In this document: piece by piece, positions 8,799-16,745 of the stretch
Layout of the letters: each line of letters starts with the position of its first letter
How positions within the stretch are numbered: position 1 is the stretch's first letter
Assembly: GCA_027038695.1 (NCBI GenBank)
Contig: JALWHA010000323.1
Location: forward strand, 1 to 21,674
DNA from: Acidobacteriota bacterium
GTDB lineage: Bacteria; Acidobacteriota; Holophagae; Thermotomaculales; Thermotomaculaceae
DNA: 21,674 nt
Reading direction: 5' to 3'
Notes under the pieces: model-generated
The model's database searches: none
The model's input: only the letters and a program-made list of their open reading frames with translations
Told to the model about the DNA's origin: nothing
Program-made: the position numbers and the translations under genes

Positions 8799-11700
8799 AT
8801 GAAAAGGTTATTTGCATTATTTGTGTTTTTATTAACGGTTGGCAATCTTATGGCAGCTGATAGGTACATTGTTGTACTTGATAAAAAGCCTGTTATTAAG
8901 GTTGCAAAAAGGGCTTTAAAAACAAAAGCTGCTAAGATGTACAAAAGGGAAGTTTTATCTCAGCAAAAGGATTTTTCTGATTTTGTAAAAACAAAATTAA
9001 AAGGTAAGGTTTACGGTTCAATTCAAACTGTTCTGAATGCTGTTTTTATTGAAATAGACCCGAAAGATCTTGAGAAAGTCAAGGCTTATTCTGGAGTGAA
9101 ATACATAAGCAAAGATAAAATTTATACATTGAAATTAGACGGTGCAAACAGGGTTTGCGATAACGTTGCGGTTTACAGAAGGTTAGGGATGTCAAACCTT
9201 GACATCGGTAAAGGAATGAAAATTGCTATCCTTGACACAGGAATTGATATCTCCAACCCTATGTTTAACGACGAGGGGTTTACTTATCCTGAAGGTTTTG
9301 ACCCGGGTGCAGACAATGAATCAAATTTAACCAACAATAAAGTTATTGTTGCTAAGAATTTCGGATTTGATGCTGACGCTTCTGACCTTTACGGACACGG
9401 AACCGCGTGTGCTGGCTGTGCAGCAGGAAGGTATACCGAGGTTCAGGACGGGCTTGTTCTATACAAACTGTTAGGTGCCGCCCCGGGCGCTTATTTAGGC
9501 AATTACAAAATTATGACTATGCAGGGAAACGGAGAGCCGGGCGCATACAATTCTTCCATTTTAAACGGTATTGATGCCGCAGTTAATGACGGTATGGATG
9601 TTATTTCAATGAGTTTTGGGGGAGATATCGGAGGCACTTCTTCAGATGACGACCCAGAAGTTCAGGCAATTGAAAATGCTATTGATGCAGGTGTTGTTGC
9701 AGTTGTTGCTGCTGGAAATGAAGGATTTACGTATAATAAAGATAGCCAGGGTCATGCGGATTTGACAACGTTTGCACTTGTTCCTATGAGTATAAGCAGT
9801 CCAGGTAATGCTCCAGATGCTATTACTGTAGGAGCAATTGATAATGAAAGACAGTATCAAACTGTTAGAAATGCTACCTTTTATATAAACAATGAACCTG
9901 TTGAAGGGTTAACGAATGTAAAATACGGTTACGATACTCAGGTAGGCATTAATTTATATAATTTTCCTGAAACGCAAGTTGTGGATCTGGCTAGCTATAC
10001 CTCGGACGAAAAGGCATGTAATGCTCTTAACAATATTGATCTCTCAGGAAAAGTTGTGCTCGTCTCTAGGGGGGATTGTTACTTCTGCGAAAAGATTAAA
10101 CATTGTCAGGATGCAGGTGCTGTAGCGGTAATAGTTCGAAATATTTATCCCGTTGGGACTATAGGCCCCGATGGCAATGATATGGGTGGTGTTATAAACA
10201 TGGATGTTGGCCCAAGCCAGGATTGCCCCTGGACATTGACTATCCCTGGATTTTTTATTGACAAGGAGACGGGAGATGCTTTAAAAGCATTGCTTGATTC
10301 TTCTACTGACCCTGTATATTTTTCTCTCTCTTCTTCCTTGATTTACAGTAAGGTACCGTCAGGTTACAAGACATTGTTTTCTTCAACCGGACCCTCAAAG
10401 GTGGACTATTTCTTAAAGCCTGACATTGCGGCTCCTGGACAGAGAATTATGGCTCCTACCCAGGACGACAATAATTCAGGTGGAATGTACAGTGCTACCG
10501 GTTTTGGTGAGACTCAGGGTACAAGTTTCTCAACTCCGTATACAGCAGGTATTTTTGCTGCATTTAAATCATTGTATCCAGACTTAACCCCTGCTGAAAT
10601 TAAGGGTGTTATCTGTACTGCGACATCCTTTGGTTATGATTTGTATCAATCTAAAAAAGGAATTGATAATATCTTTTATACAAACGGTTATGCAATTCCA
10701 GCATTTTTAGGTGGTGGAATTGTTAACATGAATAATGCTGTAAATGCGAAGCTTTCATTAATGCCATCAAATATCAGTTTCGGGAATGTTGATACGGCAC
10801 ATACAAAGGGCGGCAAAGGAACGCTTTCAAAAGTTTTTACAGTGAAAAACATTTCAAATAAAACAATATCTTTTATTCCTTCACTGTTAAATATATGTGC
10901 AAATTCAAAGGTAAATGCAAGTATTTCACCTACAACAAAACAGACTTTAAACCCTGGTGAAAGTGTTGATATTACCGTTACAGCACATTACACGGATCCG
11001 GCGGCAACCCATTTAATGGGATTTGTTGTAATTGACGATTCTTACGGTAATGAGTACAAATTACCTTATTACGGTAGGTTTGTGTCAGGTGATGTATTAA
11101 ATCACAATAGTACTGATGATGAAGACGGTGACGGGATCAATCACGCTACTGAGTTAGGTGCATGGAGTGACGTATATGTGACAGATACGGATAACGACGG
11201 GATGAGTGATGCTGATGAAATAAACGGTATTGAAGTAAACGGTAAAACAGTTCATTATAATCCGGCTAACGCGACATCTGTTTACTATGACCCCTTTGAA
11301 GATGCAGACCTTACTATTGAAACTTATGTTCCCGTATTTGTTAACGATTATGATGCCGATGAATTTGCAAGGTGTTATCTTTACATTTCAAACCCAAACG
11401 GTGAGCCTGTTGATATTAGAGTGTTACCTATATCACCAACAGGTAGTATTACTACAACCGTAAGAAAAATTACTTTACAGGCACATGGTTGGAGAGGAAT
11501 TAAGATTGATAGGGGAATGTACCCTATAGGAGAGGGCTGGATTTTAATTAAATCTTCCAATACTGTAAATGCGGTAGTAAACATTGAAAACCTTGAATTT
11601 GACAGGAAAAAATACAATAAGGAAGATAATTATTATATAGAAAGTTCAGCGGCGATCGCGGGAACAGATAAACTCTATTCAAAGGTTTATCTCCCTCACA

Positions 11701-12716
11701 TTGCGGAACAAACAGATCAGTGGCAAACATTCCTTTCAATCGCAAATCCGAATCAGGCTTTTATTACTGGACATATTCAGGTTCCTGGAGCAACTGCGGT
11801 TAGTACTCCGCTTATTGACAAACTTTCTTCTTATACGGCTGAAGATATCTACTCCGATGTTTTTAACGGTGATTTTCCGTATCCTTCATCTGATAAAGCA
11901 CATTGGTGGGCCACAATTCAGTCAGACGGCGGACAGTTTGTTGCGATGGAAGCATTTAGCCAGGAAAGGTTCCAGGATGAAAGTGACCCTACGCCTTTAA
12001 TGTCTCAGGTAGGAGCATTGTTGTTGACAGACGAATCATCTACAGAAATAATAATTCCTCATGTGGATACTCACTGGCTATGGTGGACCGGTGTTGTTAT
12101 CAACAATGTAACAGACACAGATGCAACAGTTACAATGACGCCTTATGATGCCGACGGCAACGCGTTAACTCCTGTTACATTTACTTTACCGGCAAACAGC
12201 AAGTCTGTTAATCTTGTTCAGGGATTCTGGACTTCAAACGATGTTGAATATCCTGACAACACCTCATGGATTAAAATTACTTCAGACCAGGCAATTACAG
12301 GTTATGAACTGTTCGGTATTGACCCGACTAAGGGAAGTGATAGCCATGGAGAAGACGCTCTTGCGGGGGTAAGGCCTATTATGCACCCGTCAACAGCAAT
12401 CTCATTTCCTTATGTATTTACGCAAACATCATCGGAATGGTGCGGTATTGTCGTGATCAATGCAAACGACGAAAGCGCAAACTTGACTATTGAGGCTTAT
12501 AACGCATTAGGTGAAAAAGTCGGAGAGCTTGATAAGACTTTGTCTGCACATCAGAAGTGGGTAGGGGTTGTTGACAGCAACTTAATACCAGGGTTAACCG
12601 ACGATGTTAAGTGGATTAAGGTCACCTCAAATGTTCCTGTTGGCGGGTTCGCATTATTTGGAGACCTTGACAGGTACTATATGAGTGGATATAAGGCTAT
12701 AGAATTAGAACAGTAG
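8799..12716 (+). CDS. Secreted subtilisin-like serine protease (S8) with PA insert and C-terminal repeats
   Basis: I chose the ATG at 8799 over an in-frame GTG at 8790: AGGGGG at 8785-8790 is then a Shine-Dalgarno sequence at 8-nt spacing and overlaps the GTG itself. The 1305-residue product has a signal peptide (MKRLFALFVFLLTVGNLMA, cleaved near Ala19/20), an inhibitor-I9-type propeptide (about 22-112) and an S8 domain. Catalytic residues are Asp146 (ILDTGID), His200 (GHGTACAG), oxyanion Asn307 (AAGNEG) and Ser576 (GTSFSTP). A protease-associated (PA) domain is inserted at about 385-515 (SGKVVLVSRGDCYFCEKI). A beta-sandwich follows (about 665-770), then calcium-binding DxDxDG loops (DDEDGDGIN, DTDNDGMSD at about 770-805) and four repeats. 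No LPXTG or obvious type IX sorting tail is seen. It probably degrades extracellular protein for nutrition; the substrate is unknown. It is last in its transcription unit. Confidence 0.92.
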   Translation: MKRLFALFVFLLTVGNLMAADRYIVVLDKKPVIKVAKRALKTKAAKMYKREVLSQQKDFSDFVKTKLKGKVYGSIQTVLNAVFIEIDPKDLEKVKAYSGVKYISKDKIYTLKLDGANRVCDNVAVYRRLGMSNLDIGKGMKIAILDTGIDISNPMFNDEGFTYPEGFDPGADNESNLTNNKVIVAKNFGFDADASDLYGHGTACAGCAAGRYTEVQDGLVLYKLLGAAPGAYLGNYKIMTMQGNGEPGAYNSSILNGIDAAVNDGMDVISMSFGGDIGGTSSDDDPEVQAIENAIDAGVVAVVAAGNEGFTYNKDSQGHADLTTFALVPMSISSPGNAPDAITVGAIDNERQYQTVRNATFYINNEPVEGLTNVKYGYDTQVGINLYNFPETQVVDLASYTSDEKACNALNNIDLSGKVVLVSRGDCYFCEKIKHCQDAGAVAVIVRNIYPVGTIGPDGNDMGGVINMDVGPSQDCPWTLTIPGFFIDKETGDALKALLDSSTDPVYFSLSSSLIYSKVPSGYKTLFSSTGPSKVDYFLKPDIAAPGQRIMAPTQDDNNSGGMYSATGFGETQGTSFSTPYTAGIFAAFKSLYPDLTPAEIKGVICTATSFGYDLYQSKKGIDNIFYTNGYAIPAFLGGGIVNMNNAVNAKLSLMPSNISFGNVDTAHTKGGKGTLSKVFTVKNISNKTISFIPSLLNICANSKVNASISPTTKQTLNPGESVDITVTAHYTDPAATHLMGFVVIDDSYGNEYKLPYYGRFVSGDVLNHNSTDDEDGDGINHATELGAWSDVYVTDTDNDGMSDADEINGIEVNGKTVHYNPANATSVYYDPFEDADLTIETYVPVFVNDYDADEFARCYLYISNPNGEPVDIRVLPISPTGSITTTVRKITLQAHGWRGIKIDRGMYPIGEGWILIKSSNTVNAVVNIENLEFDRKKYNKEDNYYIESSAAIAGTDKLYSKVYLPHIAEQTDQWQTFLSIANPNQAFITGHIQVPGATAVSTPLIDKLSSYTAEDIYSDVFNGDFPYPSSDKAHWWATIQSDGGQFVAMEAFSQERFQDESDPTPLMSQVGALLLTDESSTEIIIPHVDTHWLWWTGVVINNVTDTDATVTMTPYDADGNALTPVTFTLPANSKSVNLVQGFWTSNDVEYPDNTSWIKITSDQAITGYELFGIDPTKGSDSHGEDALAGVRPIMHPSTAISFPYVFTQTSSEWCGIVVINANDESANLTIEAYNALGEKVGELDKTLSAHQKWVGVVDSNLIPGLTDDVKWIKVTSNVPVGGFALFGDLDRYYMSGYKAIELEQ
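11325..12669 (+). repeat. Four tandem ~120-residue protein repeats at the C-terminus of the protease
   Basis: Starts at about 11325, 11688, 12052 and 12402 give periods of 121, 121 and 117 codons. Each unit opens with an aromatic or aliphatic residue, then V/L/I/F, Pro and a hydrophobic residue, then a Trp or aromatic near an N-containing strand (YISNPNG, SIANPNQ, VINNVTD, VINANDE). Each has a central LxAH/A segment and ends with a W-I-x-I-x-S strand plus a variant of GYELFG. Divergence at DNA level is high, so this is old duplication of a beta-sandwich module rather than a recent DNA repeat. Likely role: substrate or surface binding. I cannot assign a named family. Confidence 0.7.
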
Positions 12717-12735
12717 TATGTGTGATTTTTGCACA

Positions 12736-12766
12736 AACTGTGTAAAAAAACACACAGTTGATTTTT
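12736..12766 (+). terminator. Intrinsic terminator 1 after the protease gene
   Basis: AACTGTGT (12736-12743) pairs perfectly with ACACAGTT (12752-12759) around an A-rich 8-nt loop, followed by GATTTTT. It begins 20 nt after the TAG stop of the protease gene. The 8-bp stem is moderate and is backed up by a stronger hairpin just downstream. Confidence 0.65.
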
Positions 12767-12792
12767 AAAAAGTGTAAAAATTTTCAATAGTG

Positions 12793-12821
12793 AAAAGGGT
12801 GCCACCATTGGCACCCTTTTT
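12793..12821 (+). terminator. Intrinsic terminator 2, strong, directly before lpxC
   Basis: AAAAGGGTGCCA (12793-12804) pairs perfectly with TGGCACCCTTTT (12809-12820) around a CCAT tetraloop; a T-run forms the 3' side. The A-run on the other side would also let it work on the minus strand. It overlaps a possible GTG start for lpxC at 12790 and so argues against that start. Confidence 0.85.
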
Positions 12822-12831
12822 GCATATTAAA

Positions 12832-13752
12832 ATGATGATGAGACAGAAAACGGTTAAAAAGAGTGTAAAAACCTCGGGTATTGGGTTGCATTCAGGTAAA
12901 AAAGTTAATTTGGAGTTTCACCCGGCTCCCGAGCATACCGGGATAGTTTTTAGAAGAATTGATAAAGACCGTTTCCCGATTAAGGCTGACATATCGTATG
13001 TGTCAAAGTTAGCTCACGCTACAAATTTAACAAAAGATGGTATTTCTATAGCAACTACCGAACATTTGCTTGCGACGCTTATTGGGCTTGGTATAGACAA
13101 TATTTATGTTGACATTGACGCTGAAGAGACCCCCATAATGGACGGAAGTGCTGCCGCTTTTGTTTATCTTTTAAAAGAGGCTGGAATAAAGAAACAGAGA
13201 TCTGAAAAGAAATATTTACGGATAAAGAAACCAAAACACTTTTTAAGAGGGGATAGAAGAATTTCAATTTACCCTTACGACGGATTTAAGATTACCTATA
13301 CAATTGAATTTGACCATCCCTTAATAAGGTTACAGACGAGAACTATTGAATTAAAAAATTCTGAAGATTTTGAAAACGAAGTTTCTCCAGCAAGAACATT
13401 TGGGTTTTTAAAAGACGTTGAGATGTTGAGAAAAAATGGGCTTGCTTTAGGCGGTTCCCTTGAAAACGCAATTGTAATAGATTCAGATAAGATTTTAAAC
13501 GGTCATTTAAGGTTTGCAGACGAGTTTGTAAGGCATAAAATTCTTGATGTTATTGGAGACCTTACCCTTTTAGGCTATCCCATATTAGGCCATGTGGTTG
13601 CTTACAAGGCAGGGCATGAAATCCATACAAGCCTTGCAAAAGAGATTAAAAATGACCCTGAAAGTTATGAGATAGTCAATGCCGGAGAACTTGATTTCAT
13701 AGACAAGGAAAAAGAATCTACTCAGGTTGTAGAAGAGCCTTCTCCTCTTTAA
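12832..13752 (+). CDS. lpxC: UDP-3-O-acyl-N-acetylglucosamine deacetylase LpxC
   Basis: The committed, zinc-dependent step of lipid A synthesis in the cytosol: it removes the acetyl group from UDP-3-O-acyl-GlcNAc. Three consecutive ATGs (12832, 12835, 12838) are possible starts; the family alignment favours 12838 (MRQKTVKKSV), giving 304 residues, close to the usual 305. An upstream GTG at 12790 is rejected because it would translate the terminator hairpin. Counted from 12838, the zinc and catalytic residues are Glu75/His76 (TTEHLLAT), His233 and Asp237 (HKILDVIGD) and His260 (GHEIH). GIGLHSGKKV near the N-terminus is also diagnostic. There is no Shine-Dalgarno sequence, and only 10 nt separate the hairpin from the first ATG, so the mRNA start is unclear. 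Its end converges with the minus-strand DUF3187 gene, 13 nt away. Confidence 0.95.
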   Translation: MMMRQKTVKKSVKTSGIGLHSGKKVNLEFHPAPEHTGIVFRRIDKDRFPIKADISYVSKLAHATNLTKDGISIATTEHLLATLIGLGIDNIYVDIDAEETPIMDGSAAAFVYLLKEAGIKKQRSEKKYLRIKKPKHFLRGDRRISIYPYDGFKITYTIEFDHPLIRLQTRTIELKNSEDFENEVSPARTFGFLKDVEMLRKNGLALGGSLENAIVIDSDKILNGHLRFADEFVRHKILDVIGDLTLLGYPILGHVVAYKAGHEIHTSLAKEIKNDPESYEIVNAGELDFIDKEKESTQVVEEPSPL

Positions 13753-13765
13753 GTGAATTCCTTTT

Positions 13766-14746
13766 TCAAAATCTGATTTTTTTGGTAAATGTGACCGTAA
13801 TGTCGGGAGCGGTGTATGTAAACACATCTTCGGTAAAACTGATCTGATAGTCTTTGTATTGTATTCCGAGGGCAAACATCGCCATATAATCGTCCATTCT
13901 CTTAAATCCCGTGTTATACGGTGAAGATTGCAAATAGAGTTGGCCTATTGCCTTTAAGTTTTCTTGAATTTTGTATGACAATCCTATGTAGAGATAACCG
14001 CTTTCGTCAAGCGTAGTTACGTATTTTTTGTCAGGATTGCCGTAATTTATATATCCGAGCCCGTAAAAACATTCAAAATTATTGAAATTGTTGCAACCGT
14101 TAATTCCAAACCCTAAATCAAACGAGCCTGAGGATAGTCCGTCGGATACCGAAGCGGTCGGGATTTTGCAAAAGAATGAAACATTGAACCTGAAGTTTGT
14201 AATGTCTTTGATTTTAAAAATACTGTATCCGAGCGTAATGTCTCCGATACCTGCCGAAGATGTTGTTTTATTGATTTTGCCGATTCTGTAAACAAATTGA
14301 TTGTTTTCCACAAGTTCCCTTCCGCCGTTGTTAAAACCTACAAAATCGTGATAGTTTTCAATAAGAGAGTCAAACATTCCTTTCCAATTGTAGATAACCG
14401 GTATTTCCGCATATACACTTGAGTATGCCGTCAACCTCATTTCAATTTTCGTGGTTACAGACAGTGTTTCCATATCAAAAGCGATGTTTTTGTCAAGGTC
14501 AGGGTTATCTATAAAAGAGTATGCCATTATGTTTGAGTATTGAGTGCAAAATGTTATGTTGAACTTCTTTCCATTGTAAAAGTCAAATTGCTCAAAATCA
14601 GGCTGTAGAATGTTGAGATAGAAAGGAGCATTGTTTTTAATAAAAAGCGATTGCGAGAAAACCTGTTGAGATAAAATTATTATAAATAAAAAAGCCGACA
14701 GGCGGAAAAGCCTGTCAACTGATATTTTCTTTCTCTCTTTTTGCAT
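13766..14746 (-). CDS. DUF3187-like outer-membrane beta-barrel protein
   Basis: From the ATG at 14746 the product is 326 residues: a basic N-terminus, a hydrophobic core (FLFIIIL) and a signal-peptidase site near Ser31 (QVFS/QS), then a beta-strand-rich chain with alternating hydrophobic and aromatic residues. The segment IPVIYNWKGMFDSLIENYHDF, followed by VGFNNGGREL, resembles the conserved part of DUF3187, a family of probable outer-membrane proteins of unknown function; that family call is from memory. TTG codons at 14776 and 14755 are in frame, but none of the three has a Shine-Dalgarno sequence. All available starts overlap the end of the YfgM-like gene, by 32 nt from the ATG. The first coding bases contain a terminator-like hairpin (see separate entry). 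Stop TGA at 13766-13768. Function unknown. Confidence 0.7.
   Translation of the reverse strand: MQKERKKISVDRLFRLSAFLFIIILSQQVFSQSLFIKNNAPFYLNILQPDFEQFDFYNGKKFNITFCTQYSNIMAYSFIDNPDLDKNIAFDMETLSVTTKIEMRLTAYSSVYAEIPVIYNWKGMFDSLIENYHDFVGFNNGGRELVENNQFVYRIGKINKTTSSAGIGDITLGYSIFKIKDITNFRFNVSFFCKIPTASVSDGLSSGSFDLGFGINGCNNFNNFECFYGLGYINYGNPDKKYVTTLDESGYLYIGLSYKIQENLKAIGQLYLQSSPYNTGFKRMDDYMAMFALGIQYKDYQISFTEDVFTYTAPDITVTFTKKIRF
14687..14720 (-). terminator. Intrinsic terminator overlapping the stop of the YfgM-like gene and the 5' coding region of the next gene
   Basis: Read on the minus strand, AGTTGACAGGC pairs with GCCTGTCGGCT as 11 consecutive pairs (two of them G-U) around TTTTCC. The stem ends in a T-run (TTTTTTATTTA). 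The upstream arm contains the TGA stop of the YfgM-like gene (14715-14717). By form it is as good as the terminator at 12793, yet it lies inside codons 9-19 of the DUF3187-like gene. Confidence 0.7.
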
Positions 14747-15431
14747 CTGTCGCAAATGCTGAATCCGGGAAATCAAGGATTAATTGATTTAACAACTCTT
14801 TTGCTTGTTTCAATTTACCTGCTTTTTCAAGCATCTTGGCTTTCTTAAACATCTCATAGTCTTTAACGGGGTTGTTATAAGTGTTTTGCTGCATTAAAGT
14901 ATCAAGAATTTTTATAGCCTTATCAATTTCTCCCGTGTTTGCTTTAATATTTGCAAGTGTTAACCCGACTGTTGTTTTCAAAGGGTAGGGTGAATTTCCG
15001 TACAATTTTTCAAGAATTTTTTCCGCTTCCGGAGTATTGTTTAAATTAAGCTGACATAGACCCTCATAAAATTTAGCCCTTAACTTTACGGAGTCGGTGT
15101 AATTTCCCGTTTCAAGTTTTTTAAATTCTTCCATCGCTTTTATATATTGTTCTTTTTTACTTTTATATTTTGGGGTTTCATTTTTCCCCGGTTGGTAGTA
15201 GAAAATTTTAGATGCTTTTGAAAAAGCAAGTTCAGATTTCTCAACCTTATTGCTTGTATAAGAGGTTATCGCGACATAAGCCGCCACCGCGATTATAACC
15301 GCTATCACAATACCGTAAACAAGGCCTTTATTTTCCTTTCCCCATTTAAGGGTCTTATCAACAAAACTTGCGACTTCGTCCTCTTTCATCATTTTTTTCA
15401 TTTGTTTGTGTGAATATTTTTTTTCAGCCAC
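14715..15431 (-). CDS. YfgM-like membrane-anchored TPR protein
   Basis: A 238-residue protein with a short charged cytosolic N-terminus, one transmembrane helix at about 37-58 (GLVYGIVIAVIIAVAAYVAI), and TPR-like helical repeats in the exported part (about 70-235). This is the architecture of YfgM, a SecYEG-associated TPR protein that works with periplasmic chaperones, but sequence identity cannot be judged by eye, so the equivalence is an inference. The GTG start at 15431 is supported by GGGAGG on the minus strand (15437-15442) at 5-nt spacing. The gene lies 54 nt after mtaD. The TGA stop sits within a terminator stem. A BamD-like or other envelope TPR role is possible. Confidence 0.7.
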   Translation of the reverse strand: MAEKKYSHKQMKKMMKEDEVASFVDKTLKWGKENKGLVYGIVIAVIIAVAAYVAITSYTSNKVEKSELAFSKASKIFYYQPGKNETPKYKSKKEQYIKAMEEFKKLETGNYTDSVKLRAKFYEGLCQLNLNNTPEAEKILEKLYGNSPYPLKTTVGLTLANIKANTGEIDKAIKILDTLMQQNTYNNPVKDYEMFKKAKMLEKAGKLKQAKELLNQLILDFPDSAFATDAKREKENIS

Positions 15432-15485
15432 CTATACCTCCCTTTATGCTTTAAAATTCTTTAAAATCTTCTCAAAAATAGCGCT

Positions 15486-16745
15486 TTAAGTCAAGTTAAA
15501 GAGCCTATTTAAGGTTTTAAAAAAGTTTTCTTTTACTTCTTCTTCTCCTTCAATATGTCCGTTTTCCATTAGCACCTTTCCGTTACAGATTACGGTATCG
15601 GTAAGGGTTCCGTTTGCCGCATAAACAAAGTTTGAAATTGGGTTGTGTATTGGGGTTATTGCCTCGTGCATTCTCATTAAGATAAAATCAGCCGTATCTC
15701 CTTCTTCAAGTTTGTCAACCTTTAAACCAAGCACCCTGAAGCCCTCAGTTGCCCTGTAAACCACATCGTATGCGTTAGGCACTTCCGCGTCGTTATTTCT
15801 CCACTTATGCAAAATTGCGGAAAGCTTCATTTCTTCAGTAATATCAAGGTTGTTGTTTGAAGCAGCTCCGTCTGTCCCTAAACAAATTCTGACATTATGC
15901 TCTCTCAATTCCCTTTTAGGCATTATTCCCCCTACCGCAAGTTTCATATTTGATATAGGTGTATGAACCGCAATTGAGTTTCTCTTTGCAAGCAGTTCTA
16001 TTTCGGAAGGGTTAAGCCATATACAGTGAGCCAGAAGGGTTTTATTGGTTAATACCCCTAATTCGTCAAGGTATTCGGGAGGCCTTTTTCCGCATTTTTT
16101 TACACATTCTTCCACTTCTGTAAGGGTTTCGGAAAGGTGTATATGCATAAATGTATCTTTTTCTTTCCTTAATTCGGCGGCAAACTTTAACCCTTTTTCA
16201 GAAACGGTGTATACCGCATGAGGGCCTAAACCTACCTTTATCAGCGGGTTTTTATTAAAATATTTATCAAAGATTTCAAGTGTCCTATTTTCGTTTGCGC
16301 TTTGTCTTTTAAGATCGAACATATCAATCATAACAGCGTTTAAAATAGCCCTCATTCCCGTTTCTTCAACCGCTTTGTAGCCTCCATCAAAGTGCCAGTA
16401 CATATCGTTGAATAGGGTAGTCCCTGTCTTTATCATTTCCAGGCATGCAAACTTTGTACCCCAGTAAACATCTTCTTCACTTAATTTTGATTCTATAGGC
16501 CATATCTTTGTTTGAAGCCAGTCCATTAACTTTAAGTCGTCAGCATACCCTTTAAATAATACCATTGCCGCATGAGTATGCATATTTGATAAAGCGGGGT
16601 AGAGTATTTTATCGGTGCCGTCTATTTCCCTGTCTGCCTGTAAGTTCAAACTTTTGTCAATCTTTTCAATTTTGCCGTTGTTTATAAAAACATCAACCTT
16701 TTCATTTCTGAATGAATGGAGAACGTTTTTTATGAGAATTGACAT
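15486..16745 (-). CDS. mtaD: 5-methylthioadenosine / S-adenosylhomocysteine deaminase
   Basis: A 419-residue amidohydrolase-superfamily enzyme that hydrolytically deaminates MTA (to methylthioinosine) and SAH. Metal and active-site residues are His56 and His58 (NMHTHAAM), His176 (GPHAVY), His203 and Glu206 (HIHLSE), His240 (LLAHCIW) and Asp292 (GTDGAAS). This is the TM0936-type pattern, and KGYADDLKLMDWLQTKIWP is a hallmark of the MtaD group rather than of guanine or cytosine deaminases. The ATG at 16745 overlaps the upstream phosphorylase gene by 16 nt, with AAGGAG 8 nt before it, so the two are translationally coupled. The neighbours suggest that MTA from polyamine synthesis is the main substrate. 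Confidence 0.9.
   Translation of the reverse strand: MSILIKNVLHSFRNEKVDVFINNGKIEKIDKSLNLQADREIDGTDKILYPALSNMHTHAAMVLFKGYADDLKLMDWLQTKIWPIESKLSEEDVYWGTKFACLEMIKTGTTLFNDMYWHFDGGYKAVEETGMRAILNAVMIDMFDLKRQSANENRTLEIFDKYFNKNPLIKVGLGPHAVYTVSEKGLKFAAELRKEKDTFMHIHLSETLTEVEECVKKCGKRPPEYLDELGVLTNKTLLAHCIWLNPSEIELLAKRNSIAVHTPISNMKLAVGGIMPKRELREHNVRICLGTDGAASNNNLDITEEMKLSAILHKWRNNDAEVPNAYDVVYRATEGFRVLGLKVDKLEEGDTADFILMRMHEAITPIHNPISNFVYAANGTLTDTVICNGKVLMENGHIEGEEEVKENFFKTLNRLFNLT

Noticed and set aside
13728..13790. Possible terminator(s) between the converging lpxC and DUF3187-like genes.
   Set aside because: Only 5-bp stems (AGAAG/CTTCT or AAGAG/CTCTT) and no stem followed directly by a T-run; the 13-nt gap itself contains nothing clear.
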